The position numbers and the translations under genes are program-made. This document shows, piece by piece, positions 21,379 through 34,454 of a stretch of 61,387 nt of DNA (positions are counted from its first letter, which is position 1; each line of letters starts with the position of its first letter). The notes under the pieces were generated by a model, which saw only the letters and a program-made list of their open reading frames with translations, did no database searches and had not been told where the DNA came from. Origin of the DNA: Phoronis australis (taxonomy: Eukaryota > Phoronida > Phoronidae); the NCBI GenBank assembly GCA_002633005.1, contig NMRA01000438.1:323624-385010 (forward strand). Direction: 5' to 3'.

Positions 21379-22072
21379 CTTAGCTAAAGTCACAGGCATC
21401 CTCACTTCTGGCCATCTCCAACACACTATATAAAATACTACAAGGTATGACACTCCGGACTAGAAATTCCACGGGTGCTTCACTTCAGCCGTCCATAGCA
21501 AACACAAAACGCTATAAATTTACACAAAACATGAGTTCAACAAACCACGAGGAATTGTTCTTTCTGCCAATACCATTTGCAGTGTCCTGCTTTACCGTGT
21601 TCGCAACAAATTCGCGGTCAAAGCACAAAAATCTCGCCACGTACTAACAATTTGCTTCACGCGGTCAAGGTCAAGTAGGGCGGAATAATCCGATGAGTTA
21701 CCAATCGACAGCAATTGCCGGTTCATCACGGAAGGTTACAAAATGGTCTGGCTAATGTGGAGTTATTAATTTCGTGACCTTCCGGCAATTTCCATGTAGC
21801 ATAGTGCTGGTACGCAGCGACATTTTTGGAAGATTTTTGTGCTTTGACCGCGAATTTGTTGTGGAGCTGGACACTGTAAATTGTATTGGCAGAAAGAACA
21901 ATTCCTCATGGTTTGTTGATTCTCTTTTTTGAAAATTTATCGAGTTTTGTGTTTGCTATGGGCGGCTGAAGTGAAGCACCAGTGGAATTTCTGGTCCCGA
22001 GTGTCATACCTTGTAGTATATATAGTGTATTGCGGACGATCAGAAGCTGAGGACGCCTGTGGCTAAAGTAAG
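21379..22072. repeat. Large inverted repeat (fold-back)
   Basis: The left arm (about 21379-21634) and the right arm (about 21831-22072) are reverse complements, with small indels. Examples are CAACAAATTCGCGGTCAAAGC on the left against GCTTTGACCGCGAATTTGTTG on the right, and CTACAAGGTATGACACTC against GAGTGTCATACCTTGTAG. The arms are about 250 bp and the spacer about 195 bp. A fold-back or miniature DNA transposon is likely. Confidence 0.75.
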
Positions 22073-22093
22073 CGCCCAGCCCATGAACTGCAT

Positions 22094-22435
22094 GTGAAAA
22101 ATGCCTTACCTACAGTTCGTAAATTCTACAGTAACGTCTCCAATTTATCAGTTGAAAGATCTGACATTGCTGAGTTCCTAGACCACGAACCTCACCGTTA
22201 TGCCAGTATACACTGCAAACTTACGCCGCGATTTAAAAAGAACGCACAAGTTTTGCTGCTCTTTGGAGGAATCTACCCCACTGTGGTCTGGACTTTGAAA
22301 ACAGACACAGCGTACTTGTCAGCGAGATTGCATTGTATATTTCCAGTACATATCTTCTCCGGCCTCAACAAGAATCCAAACTTCTTTGTACACGTGAAAA
22401 CCGTGAATCGAAGACTAATAAAAAAACTCGACTAG
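22094..22435 (+). CDS. Unrecognised 113-codon ORF beside the fold-back
   Basis: An ORF starts 20 bp past the right arm of the inverted repeat and runs to a TAG. I recognise no domain. It has ordinary composition, two cysteines and no TM segment. It could be a gene fragment, part of the mobile element, or chance. Nothing in its surroundings decides between these. Confidence 0.2.
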   Translation: MKNALPTVRKFYSNVSNLSVERSDIAEFLDHEPHRYASIHCKLTPRFKKNAQVLLLFGGIYPTVVWTLKTDTAYLSARLHCIFPVHIFSGLNKNPNFFVHVKTVNRRLIKKLD

Positions 22436-24229
22436 TGTTAGCACGCGGCCAAGAAGCGCACGCTGCATACTAAACCGGCTGTCATCGAAGACATTTAGTC
22501 GGGAGCTATCTATTCATGAAACGGGTAACATACATGTAGCATCGGCAAGAAATAAATATTGGCACTAATTTCCGAAAGTTTCTAATACCGTAAAACCTTT
22601 TGCATTATTTTTACGAGAAATTATTTAACTAATCATAATTGGTGTTTTAAAAGTCAAAATGACCTAATGATAGTGAACACATTCACACCCTTACACCCCG
22701 AATCTTCAGGAAAATAGCTGTTACACTGCGATCACGTATCCACTCACTCGGCGACTCAATGAGTGACACATCGGTCTTGCCGAAACAATTCTCGAACTTT
22801 TTTTAGCAGATGGGGGCAGCAAGTGCGAAATATTAAAACCCACTCTGCTTTACTGCTTCATTTAATTTCTTAAGTTACAATGCACACCTACAGCATTACA
22901 TCGCATATACTCTGACTGGCAAATGAACTCTGATGACACGCACACGCACGCTTGCTCTCTCACACACACGTATACAAACTTCAAAACAAACGTCACGTGA
23001 CAACAACATGTGTGTTCCACCAGAGATTTTTGTCGTGTTGCGGGCTACAAAAGCGCAGATTTGGACTTAATATGCAGTTAATCCAGACTCTACGAGAACT
23101 TAAAAACCTTAGAGAAGCTATTTGGAAAACTTAAGAAGGATTTCAGGTAATTTGTTGAGTTGAAACTATATTCTTATTCAAGAATTCAAGTTGGCCTATC
23201 GACGATTGCGAGACCGGCAGGTACACATCAGTCGCCTTGGGATTTCAGCACAATTTTCTGAAAAATGATCTTAATTTAACAACGAATTTTGATAGCAATG
23301 CACCACAATTTTGTAGAAAGTAAATGATAATATTATGGACTTTGTCTTAGCACGTTAATGCATGGTGTGCGTTAAGCGAATCGACAGGACAGGTGATTGT
23401 GCAGAGGCATTATCCGCAAAATTGCTCAGGTTGGCTTGGTTCTTGTCAAACGAAAACAAGTTTTGTTTTCACTACCCTCCGCCGTTGAGTATTTGTTGCT
23501 GTTTCTTTCAAGGGAAATATTGTTGGGCAGTTTCCTAGATACGTTTTCTTGCCACCCTAAAATGAGCGCTGCATACTTTATGCCACGAAGTCGGAAAGAA
23601 TTCAATAAATCGGCCTTTGCTACCAGCTCTAACGATGTTTCTGACACATTTTTACGCAGTTCTTGATCCTTGAGAAACAGGTAGTAACTAAATTCTTTAT
23701 CTCGCTAACTGTTATTATAGCAGCCAGGCACACAACAAGTATAACCTCCTGTGGCCGGTTTGCCTACACGCTTACCGACGTACTTGTTGGCTGAATAATA
23801 CCGCATTAACCACAATGCACATTCTGTTCAATTTCCAATATGGCGTCGTTGCAACAACGCTATTCGCTCTGAGTTTGACTGTGTTCACGCGTGGTCTGTA
23901 ATAAGCTTGGCTTGCTTGTTGTCATACAAGACAAAAGACTGTGCTTGGAAGTTAAAGCGCAATAATGTTATTACATGCTCACAACAGAGTGGGAAAACGC
24001 CGTCATGTATTCACACGATTTTATGAATAATCTTTTTTGTTTTAGATTAACGGATGGGTGCAAATGAAATACAAGTGAAGAAGACTGTCACTCGGCAAAA
24101 CACGTGGGAGCAAGACAGTCACCATGATGGATTTCATCGTGAGGTTGCCCACTATGTCTGACTGTATACTTTGTTATTTATTAAAATTACTCCTACCGCG
24201 TGTGTGTGCATTCATAATTGGTGTCATAA
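22436..24229. other. Intergenic with one possible minus-strand exon
   Basis: Mostly featureless. The minus-strand frame from about 23713 down to 23426 opens after a plausible AACAGTTAG acceptor and encodes FSYYLFLKDQELRKNVSE, then LVAKADLLNSFRLRGIKYAA. It reads like real protein but matches no family I recognise. The opposite strand is also open there, so coding is unproven. Confidence 0.25.
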
Positions 24230-25140
24230 TGTTGTAGAAACGACCTCGCATGTTGACTTGTTATCATTTTTATTGTATGTCCTTTTTATTTATTGACCTG
24301 TTTTCAAGTTGATTGAGTGTCGTGCATATTAAATGACTTGTCATCATGTACATTATGTCCTGGCTGTATTAATTTACTTGTTATGATGTTTATTGTTTGA
24401 CGTGTTTATTATTTGACTTATTATCATGTTTATTAGGTCTCGTTTATAGTAATTGTATTGTTATCAGGTTTATTGTTTTCGTGTGTAGTAATTGACTTAT
24501 TATCATCCTTATTGTGTGTTGTGTATGTTAACTGAATCTTTAGCATGTTTAATTTGTGTGTTGTTTATTACTTCATCTGTTTACATGTTGATTGCGTGTC
24601 GTGCATATTAATGGATTTTTATCATGTTCATTTTGTATCCTGTACATTAATTTACATTTTGTCATGTTTACAGTGTGTCGTGTATATTAATTGACTTAAC
24701 GTGTCCATGTATATTGATTAAATTTCTATCATGTTCATTGTGTGTCCTGTATATCAGTTGACTCTTTATCATGTTTATTGCTTGAATTGTTCATTAATGG
24801 ACCTGTTTAATGTTGATTGTGTGTCGTGCATGTTAAATGATTGTTACCATGTTGATTGTGTGTCACGTACATTAATTGAAATATCGTGTTCATTGTTTTT
24901 CGTGTGTATTACATGTAGTTGACTTGTTATCATGTTTATTGTTTTAGTGCGTATTTATTGATTTGTTTATTGTGTGTCGTGTATGTTAATTGAATCTTTA
25001 TAATGTTTATTGTTTGTCTTTTTTATAACTTCACTTATGTGAATTACATGCCTTGCATATTAATGGATTTTTATCACATTCATTGTGTGTCTGTACATTA
25101 GTTGACATTTTATCATGTTTACTGTGTGTCTTGTACATTA

Positions 25141-25320
25141 TTTGACTTGTTATCATGTTTACTGTGTGTCTTGTATATTATTTGACTTGTTATCATGTTT
25201 ACTGTGTGTCTTGTATATTATTTGACTTGTTATCATGTTTACTGTGTGTCTTGTATATTATTTGACTTGTTATCATGTTTACTGTGTGTCTTGTATATTA
25301 TTTGACTTGTTATCATGTTT
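25141..25320. repeat. Perfectly homogenised core of the 40-bp array
   Basis: Four and a half successive units are identical (each contains TTGACTTGTTATCATGTTTA). The rest of the array is heavily diverged, so this is a recent local expansion. Confidence 0.85.
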
Positions 25321-26484
25321 ACTATGTGTCGTGCATATTAATTGACTTGGTATAATGTTCATTGCTTTTTCGTATATATTGATTGAATTTCTATAATGTT
25401 GATTGTGTGTCGTGTAAATTAATTGACTCATCAGGTTTATTGTTTTTCGTGTATATTAATTGATTTGTGAGCATGTTTATTGTTTTCGTGTGTATTACTT
25501 GACTTGTTTATTGTGTTTCGTGTTTGTTGATTGAATCTTTATAATGTTTATTGTGTGTCTTGTTTTTGACTTATTGTCATGTTTATTGTTTTCATGTGTA
25601 TTACTTGATTTTTATGGTGTGTCGTGTATGTTAATTGAATCTTCATAATGTTCATTGTGTGTCTTGTTTTCATGGTGCTTGCATGCCGTGCATATTAATG
25701 GATTTTTATCATGTTCATTATTTAACCTGTACATTTTTGACATTTTGTCATGTTTATTGGTTTGTCTTGTATGGTAATTGAATCTTAGCATGTGTTTGTG
25801 TCTTGTTTATTTCTTCACCTGTTTTTCTATTGGTTGCTTGTCGTGCATATTAATGGATTTTTATCATGTTCCTTTGATATCCTGCATGTATTGATTGATA
25901 TTTTATAATGTTTGTGTGTCGTGTTTATGATTTGACATGTTATCATGTTCATTGTTTTTCCGTGTATATTGAATGAATTTCTATCATGTTCATTGTGTTT
26001 TGTGTATATTAATGGAGTGATCATTTATAATTATTTTCGTGTATATTGATTGAATTCTTATCATGTTCATTGTTTGTCGTGTATATCAATTACTCCTTAT
26101 CATGTTTATTGCTTGTCTTGTTTATTTGTTGACCTGTTTTATGTTGAATGTGTCATGCATGTTAAATTATTGTTAGCACATTGATTGTGTGCCTTGTACA
26201 ATAATCGATTTTTTATGTTTATTGTTTTCATGTGTATTAATTGACCTTTCATCATGTTTCTGGTTTGTCGTATATATTATCTGACATGTTGTCATGTTGA
26301 CTGTGTGTCGTACATATTCACTGACTTGGTTTAATGTTCATTATTTTTTCGTATGTATTGATTGAATTTCTATCATGTTTTATGTGTGTCGATTATTTTA
26401 ATTGATTTGTTATCATGTATATTGAGTGCTGTATATTAAATGACGTGATATCATATATTTTTGTAGTGTGTATTAATTGACTTT

Positions 26485-26570
26485 GACCTCTTTAAGGTGA
26501 AGAAGATGACAGACGGCGGCCGCCAGGACATCGAATATGTGAAGTTTGCAATTAATTGAATTGTCAGTGT
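26485..26570. repeat. GC-rich spacer 1 inside the 40-bp array
   Basis: Contains GACGGCGGCCGCCAGGACAT, an island in AT-rich units that includes a NotI-type palindrome. It is the first of four related spacers in the array. Confidence 0.75.
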
Positions 26571-28049
26571 TATCATATATATTATATTTTGTGTCTATTA
26601 ATTGACCTGTACTAACATTTACTGCGTGTCGTGTATCTTAATTGACTTTTTATCATGTTTAGTGCATGTCTTGTTAATTAATTGACCTGTTTTCATGTTA
26701 ATTGATGTGCATATTAAATGCCTTTTCATCATGTATATTGTGTCCCGTGTATACTTATTTACCTGTTATGATGTTGATCGTATGTCGTGTTTATTATTTG
26801 ACTTGCTATCATGTTTATTACGTCACCTGTAAAGTAATTGTCTTCCTATAATGTTTATTGGGTGTCGTGTATAATAATTGATTCTTACGTTATGTGTGCC
26901 GTGTAAAAGAATTGACTTGCTATCGTGTTTATTGTGTGTCAAGTATATTAATTGACTTTTCATCATGTTCATTGTTTTTCGTGTGCATTAATTGACTTAT
27001 CATGTTTATTGTCTGCCGTGCATATTATCTGTCTTGACATGTTTACTGTGTGTCGTATTTATTAATTGACTTATTATCATGTTCATGGTTATTTCGTGTA
27101 TATTGAATGATTTCTATAATGTTCAATGAGTGTCGTGTATATCAATTGACTCTTGATCATGTTTATTGCTTGTCTTGTTAATTGACCCGTTTTATGTTGA
27201 GTGTGTGTCGTGCATGTTAAATGATTGTTATCATGTTGATTGTGTGTCATGTATATTAATTGACATGTTATCATGTGTATTATGTGTCCTGTATGTTAAC
27301 TGAATCTTCATCATGTTTCTTGTGTGTCTTGTTTATTACTTCGCCTGTTTTTATGTTGATTGCGTGTCGTGCATAATAATAATTTTTATGAAGTTCATTG
27401 TGTGTCATGTACATTAATTGACATTTTATCACGATTAATGCGTGTCGTGTATGTTATTTGACTTGTGTTCATTTTTACTATGTGTCAAGTATATTAAATA
27501 ACTTGTTATAATGTTCATTGTTTTTCGTGCATGCCATATTGATTGTATTTCTATCATGTTCATTGTGTGTCGTGTATATCAATTGACTCTTTATCATGTT
27601 TTTTGCTTGTCTTGTTTATTAATTGACCTGTTTTATGATAATTTCGTCGTGCATGTTAAGTGGTTGTTATCATGTTATTTTGTTTTGTGTATATTAATTG
27701 AGTTGTTATCATGTTTATTGCATGTCTTGTTTATTAACTGGCATGTTTTCTTGTTGATTGTTTGTCGTGCACATGAACAGACTTATCTTGCTTATTTTGT
27801 CCCGTTTAACTTAAATGACTTGTTATCATATTTATTGTGTGTCGTATATATTAATTTATTGCCATCGTGTTTGTGTGTCGTGTATATTAACTGACCAGTT
27901 TTCATGTTAATTTGTGTTGTGTTTTTATTTGACTTGTTACTATTTTTATTGTGTGTCTTTTATATAATTTGATTCGTTATCAAGTTCATTGTGTGTTGTT
28001 TTTATTGACTTTCTATCTTGTTAATTGTGTGCCGTGTATATCAATTAAT

Positions 28050-28130
28050 GTTTCTCTATGAAACCACAGACGACAGCTGCCAGGACATGAAACAGATTAA
28101 ATATTTAATGGCCTAAATTGTCAGTGTTAC
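28050..28130. repeat. GC-rich spacer 2 inside the 40-bp array
   Basis: The most diverged of the four spacers: GACGACAGCTGCCAGGACAT in place of the NotI-type core. It has the same AAATTGTCAGTGTTA.CATGTAT flank as the others. Confidence 0.65.
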
Positions 28131-28234
28131 CATGTATTTCTTTTCGTGAAAATTATTTGTCTTGTTATCATGTATATTGGGCGGTGAATTTAATTGATTT
28201 GCTATCATGTATATTGTGTTCCGCGTATATCAAC

Positions 28235-28320
28235 TGACTGATTCCTTTTAAGGTTAAGAAGACTAGAGACGGCGGCCGCCAGGACATCGAATAGGTCAAG
28301 TATTCAATTAAATGAATTGT
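28235..28320. repeat. GC-rich spacer 3 inside the 40-bp array
   Basis: Carries GACGGCGGCCGCCAGGACAT and the flanking TTTTAAGGTTAAGAAGA and GAATAGGTCAAGTATTCAATT. Nearly the same as spacers 1 and 4. Confidence 0.75.
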
Positions 28321-28484
28321 GCGTATTATCATGCATATTATGTGGCGTGTCTATTAATTGAATTGTTATCATGTTTACTGTCTTGTCGTGTACATTAATT
28401 GACTTACCATGTTTGATATGTGTCGTGTATATTAAATGACATTGTTATCATATATTTTGTGTGTTGTGTATATTGATTGACTTA

Positions 28485-28570
28485 GTCCTCTTTAAGTTTA
28501 AGAAGATCACAGAGGGCGGCCGCCAGGACATCAAATAGGTGAGGTATTCAATTAATTAAATTGTCAGTGT
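28485..28570. repeat. GC-rich spacer 4 inside the 40-bp array
   Basis: Carries GGGCGGCCGCCAGGACAT with the flanks CTCTTTAAGTTTAAGAAGA and AAATTGTCAGTGTTCACATG. Spacers 2, 3 and 4 lie about 185 and 250 bp apart; spacer 1 is about 1.6 kb away. Confidence 0.75.
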
Positions 28571-29927
28571 TCACATGTATATCATGTGTCGTGTCTATTA
28601 ATTCACTTGTTCTCATCTTTACTGTGTGTCGTGGATATTAATTGACTGGTTCATATGTTTATTGTATGTCCTGTTTATTATTTGACCCGTTTTTTGGTGA
28701 TTCTGTGTGGTGCACTTTAAATGACTTGTTATCATGTTTACTGTGTGTCGTGTATATTAATTGACTTGTTCACATATTTATTGTATGTCTTGTTTATTAA
28801 TTGAGGTGTTTTCTTGTTTAATGTGTGTCGTTCACGTTAAATGACTTGTTATCATGTTTACTTTGTCTGTAAAACTTAATTGACTCGTTATTATGTTTAT
28901 TGAGTGTCGTGTACATTAATTGACTTGTTAACATGTTTAATGTGTGCCGTGTATATCAATTTGCTTGTTATCGTGTTTATTGTGTGTCGTGTATATCATT
29001 TGACTTGTTATAATGTTAATTTTGTGTGGTGTTTATTAATTGACTTATCATGTTAATTTAGTGAATATTAATTGACCTTTCAGTATATTTATTGTGTGTT
29101 NGGCCACTGCGACATAAAATAGTCCAAGATGTAGGGAAAACATTTTCCCGCCGGTGAATGGTGCAAAATCAAAAATAAAGAAAATGTAATTTATTGTAAA
29201 ATTTACGTCGTGCATGGAATAGCGTAAGTAGTGTTTTGTCGACTTTGTAATTCTCCCTGAAGGTTTGAGGGGAGCTTTGTACTCATGTGGTCACATTCCT
29301 AGACAAGATTTCAAGGATAGTATATCTTTTGTATTGCGCACGTGTTTTGTCACCTCAGAAACAGGTATTCTGCGCCTATAAATTCAATATCAGTCAAAAC
29401 GAATAAGTTCTAGGTTTAACCTGTTTAGCTCTCACTTCACTAAACTGAAAAAAACATTGGGTCAGGTTTGACAGTATTTATGCCTGGAAAGCCTTCAAAA
29501 ATCTAACTCTCCCTTTTGAAACATTACGAAATACATTCGAAGATAAAATTGTCTTTATATTTCTGCAAATCTGCTTTGTGTCAGATTCTTACCGTGACCT
29601 TTTTGCAGTACGTGTAGTAATAAATGGAGGTGGGTGATTGTTAAGTTACGTAAAGTTGCTGAATTCGGGTTTCTTTGGAAAAAATGGAAACATTACTAAA
29701 AGGTCGGGTGTAACTCAGTCCTCTAACAATAATAGAGGAAAAACATAACCCGTCTTAAGAAAAGCCGTTGCCAGAGAACGGCTTTTAAATTTTTTCTTAC
29801 ACAAAACTGAAGTGGTAAACAACAAAGGACGCAGCAACTTTAAATCAAAATTTTGATACTCACGTTTGAGCACATTGGCTCTCTTCTAAAACAGTTGAAA
29901 TGCAAACTAACTATTGAACAATCACCC

Positions 29928-29995
29928 GGGGTCATGATGCAAGGTAGCAGGCAAGTCTTTGACATGAGGTTCTGGGTTCAAGTCCCAGTGACCCC
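29928..29995 (+). repeat. tRNA-like sequence, probably a SINE head or tRNA pseudogene
   Basis: GGGGTCA at the start pairs perfectly with TGACCCC at the end, a seven-base acceptor stem. The T arm CTGGG-TTCAAGT-CCCAG is perfect and gives a good B box (GGTTCAAGTCC). The D arm and the anticodon arm do not pair properly, and no anticodon can be assigned. A working tRNA is unlikely. Confidence 0.5.
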
Positions 29996-32900
29996 TACAT
30001 TCCGATAGAAAGTTTGCTGTCAACATCCAGAGTTTGTTTTGAATACTAAGCTGAAGACACAAGTCTATTATATGCCACTGGATAATCTGTAATACTATCT
30101 TTTTCGTATGTTTGTCAAAATTAGACTCTGAATGGAAACTTCCTTGCTTGATACGACTGATTTTCCACATATGCTTTATTTATCTCTTCCAGCAGAATTG
30201 GTTTAGCCAGTAAACGAGACTTGGAACTGACTCCGAATGGCCTTCCCCTGTGCTTAAAGGTGGCTTACGGTGAAAACGCCAAAAACTAATCTCTCAGCCA
30301 AAGAACAAGCAAAGACCCACAATAATTCTCACATTCGTTGATGCGGAATTTGTTAATGTTATTTTGAAATTGTGCCAGTCAACTAGTGTATTTTTGTAAA
30401 TAACTGGACTGTGCTTTCGTGGGCCAGGAAACGAAAAAATACGTTATTTTTCACATTATATAATTTACTAAAATTTTCATATCAAACTTGTGTTGGTTCG
30501 TTTGGTAAACTTATCCACGCCGATGCGTATTGTTTTTTTTCAATAGTTCTGCTATGTGCTTCTGTGTCTATACAGGTTATTTAGTTAATTTTCTATTGTA
30601 TTTTGCCATACTATTAGCTCCTATGATCAGAAACTTTATGTTGGAATGGTTCGACGAACATTTTGACGTGGCTGTCATTCGTTATGCAATTTTTATAACC
30701 CTATTAGAAATCTCTTACGTTTTCATGCCATATCACATTTTTCCTTTTTTGTGCTTATTTTTATTTTCATTTATTATACGGAACAAGATTTGTCTTTCAT
30801 GATCATATTTACGCCCATGCACCTATTTTTGAAAATTTGTTTTCAAAGAAAAGATTTCATTCGAGTGTTAAAGTACTGAGGTGTGCTGCTAAGTGTGTCT
30901 GACAACTCACATATTGTAGGAGGCTATTCCCTGTAAGCGTACATGTATATGGCCTTGTCGTTGTTAAAAGATTATCAGTGATTTCAATTAATTTACTCAT
31001 TTTCTGGCTAGTTTACGTTTTCTACTTCACTTTACTTATTAAGAAATTGATTAATGAATGACGTATTTATAAAAGAATATCACACGAGCAACTATAATGT
31101 TGCCGTGAATAACTTGCTGTAGCCAAAAATCACACCGCGCATCAAGCAATCTGTGCGGGGTTGCGTTCTACAAATACAAGAATCTTGCAAAAACGCAAGA
31201 TCACTCTAGAGTTCACGAGATATCGTCAAAGTTTACTAGATACCCACTTGATCACATTGAATCTTTTCTTGCAAAGGTCTTGGGTCTGTACTGGGAACCG
31301 ACATTAGTTCCTGAGTCTACGATCACAAAACACGTAAATCCGACGCCACCTTAACTCCCATTGAAGACTCGTCGCCAAATCTTGGCACCATCTTATATTC
31401 GAAATCTTGGAAAAACCTGTCTCGATGTGCGATAACTTATAAAACGTGTATTTGTTATGAAAATTGCAATTGTTTATATGAATATTAATAAAATTGCTGT
31501 TGAGTTTGTGATTATTGTTATTTTATCGTTGTTATTGAGCCTAATCGCATAAGCCTCAAGGGAAACGGTGACGAAGTCTACATGCGGGGATAATTTGTAT
31601 TTTCTTGGGTACGTAATGGGTAGCCGTTTATGGTTGAAAGTATGTATAAAAATGGCAGCCCTGCCAAGAGAGCTCTATTCTATGGTTCTCCATGATGTAT
31701 CCTGCATATGAATGTATAAAGTCACAATCATGCCCGCTATGACACCGTTTTAATACTGATTGTGACATTGTTAACAACTGCAATTACATGTTATATATTT
31801 TATTTTAAGACTCTGTTCCCCACTCATTTTAGTAAGTGGCGTCAAAAGATAAAATTTCACCATATGTCGATAATATTCGCTAAGATGGTTGTCTTCTTTC
31901 AAAAGGAACGAATGTTGCCGTACAATTTCATTTTTACACTTTAAGTGTACGAGTAGAATACAAGCACTAGGGGGGTTGCAATTTGCAAATATAATCAGTG
32001 ACTGAAGTTTTTGATTGGCAAAACTGATCCTACGGTTCAAGTCAGACGAGGCTAACAAACCAAAGAGTGAAACGCTCATCGACGTGACAAAATACCTTGT
32101 CAACTCGACACGAAACCCGTCTGTAAATACGTACAGACAAATTCGACAATGTATTTAATCCTTAGAACACAGTTTCGCTCAAATTTTAGAAATTAAGATA
32201 GAACTTGTCGTAGTTGCAAGGCCTAAATGAACCTATGTACAATGCAAGTTCCTAACCAAAACGGAAAAGTCATGGCGAGTGTCTATCACCTATACAACCA
32301 AAGAATGTCCGTGTATTTGGGAGGCGCTACCCCCAACAAACTTACAACCAAGCCATGTAAAGACGCGTATCACTTAAGTCCTCATATCCGTGAAGTAGAC
32401 GAATGCAACACTATTTTAAGCCAAGCAATATCGCTGTTGACGTGGTCATGCAAACAGTTAATGCACTTGGTATTCTCAAAACCAGTCATTTCAAATATCA
32501 ATTCTTACTCGTTCAAACTTCAAAGGCATTTATTTCCATTTAAAAATCCTACAAAGTGTCCAAATTGACCTGATAATGTAAATGAAATGAAAGAAAACAA
32601 GAGGGTTACATGTACATATTTTGTATTTCCTAAAACTTGAACTCAACTGACTCACTCAGTGAGCAATGGTCATCGGGTTCAGTTTCCATAATGACCGCGT
32701 AACACATCCAGAAAACATCTTGTTTTCATTTGAAAGAGATTAGACTTGTTTTCTATAACAATTTAAAGAAGAATTCTTGCTCAAAATTTTGTTCAAATGG
32801 CCTGTAAACTCTGCTCCAAAATAGACCGTTTTTCAAGACTAAAATGTAAAGAAAAGGCAAGATTTTTCTTTGCTCACTCATCAAGATTGACTCTTTAACT

Positions 32901-33434
32901 GTATGTTCTAAAAGTTACACAAGGCTGCAAGGTGCAATATGGCGGTAAGAAGGTCACAAAAACGGCCACTAAAAACTAGCCACATAAACAGGTCTGTGCA
33001 TTATCTTCCCCTGTCTAGCACAAAGCTGTCAGACTTTAAAAATGGCACAAAATTAAGCACAGTATACTTTGGTTATTCCTGCTCCAAAGTACAAATTTCA
33101 ATATATTTTCTAAATTACTTATTTGTATTGGTGAAAATATTCACTAATATGCCCAATTGTACCAATATGAGGTCTCCAGCCGCGAAATTAAGGGTCATTG
33201 AGTGCACAAATTTGGCATTTAGGTTTTTGTTAGGATGCCTAGCCATGTATAAAAATGAAGTTGTTTTGAATTTTGATGTATAGACTGAGTTTCGAAAATA
33301 TACTGGTTTTATATGGACTGCCTCTTACAAATGACTCGGCTATTGCAAAACTGTTAAAAATTGCCGCTCGCTGTTGCTCGAGGCCATCTTCGACGATATA
33401 CATGTGAAATGGTTGATCGGTTCAAATGAACTTC

Positions 33435-33530
33435 TTCAAGGTGGTCTCAAGCTATATGGTTTAGGAGCACATATCTGTCCAAAGCCCAGGCTCGCTTCCA
33501 CTTGAAGTAAAGTACTCACTGAGATTGTTT
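33435..33530 (+). repeat. Dispersed repeat, copy 1 of a pair
   Basis: GGTGGTCTCAAGCTATATG, then CCAGGCTCGCTTCC and TTGAAGTAAAGTACTC, recurs at 56022-56112 in the same orientation, with roughly 90 percent identity by eye. Confidence 0.7.
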
Positions 33531-34454
33531 TCAAAGAAAGCGTTGAAGATTCCTTACCTGCGTCCTATTTAGTTTTGAAAAGCAAACTCACCTGCGTAGG
33601 ACCCTGGATGATATGAGGTAAATAGTGAAATAATTAATATCACTGTGATTCTCATTGCTTTCCACTGTTCATCCGCGACAATTCATATGCATTAAACAAG
33701 ACACGGAACACTCGGTGACAGCAATATTACCTTTCGGGAAGCAACGCGGTTATCAACAAACGCTAATGGATGTTAATCTCTCTGTTTCCAAACAATGATA
33801 TTTAAAGACAAGTTGCCCAACTTCGTTTTTCTCTAATCTCTAGTAGCGAGTAATAAACACTTGTTCTGCGGAGGTCGGATTCTGACGTCATATGTAAAAG
33901 GGCTTCTGATAGAAAGGCGCCTTTGTTGCGTGTCCTTCTTGTGAGATCACGCAAGTCTCCGCTAGATGTTATTACCCAACCAAGCAATCTCGCTACCATT
34001 CACTTGCGAGGATCTTGCGTAAAGCAATGAGCTTCTGGTTTCTTTAAGACAGCCACGTAATATCATGACCTGATAATTACTTTTTAAGATTGCCCCAGTC
34101 CTCAAAACTTGCGACAGTTTGGACACAACTTCGAAGCATAGACTCCTGCAAGTTTGTGTTGACACGAGACAATTTTGGTTAGTGAGTGAACGAACTGCAG
34201 TAACTCTCAAAGTGTGAAAAGGTTTACAAAGCTTCGATGCACAAATCTTCATAAATTTCGTTCCTATAGTTTCTAGTGTTTTAAATAATTAATTAGTCAA
34301 TAAAATTTGGCGTGCGCAAACTTAAGCAATCCGCGTCGGCATCGTTTCCGACACAATGGTGATTGTTTTGCTATTCCTGTGTCATCACAGCAGGAACAGA
34401 CAAACCAACAAACAAACTGACAGGCAGTCAGACATTCAGATTAAAAACAAAATA

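Larger units (their letters stand above)
24230..29100. repeat. 40-bp minisatellite array, about 4.9 kb
   Basis: A long head-to-tail array of a unit near GTGTGTCGTGTATATTAATT plus GACTTGTTATCATGTTTATT, 40 bp in all, giving roughly 120 units. Most units differ by substitutions and small indels. Because 40 is not a multiple of three, no single frame stays open through it. The array stops at the N at 29101, so its true length is unknown. Confidence 0.9.
29102..34454. other. Intergenic, mostly featureless
   Basis: Apart from the tRNA-like sequence at 29928-29995, I see no gene. Frames at 30530-30802 (hydrophobic) and 32227-32568 are open but show no domain or splice support. The stretch 32780-33290 resembles, in reverse, part of 15811-16200. 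Confidence 0.3.

Noticed and set aside
24731-27894. Open frames inside the 40-bp array, such as the 127-codon one at 27511
   Set aside because: They arise from the repeat sequence; the 40-bp unit shifts frame every copy and there is no conserved protein.
30530-30802. Hydrophobic 90-codon ORF reminiscent of receptor TM helices (VFMPYHIF)
   Set aside because: T-rich DNA gives hydrophobic frames by chance, and no adjacent receptor motifs or splice sites were found.
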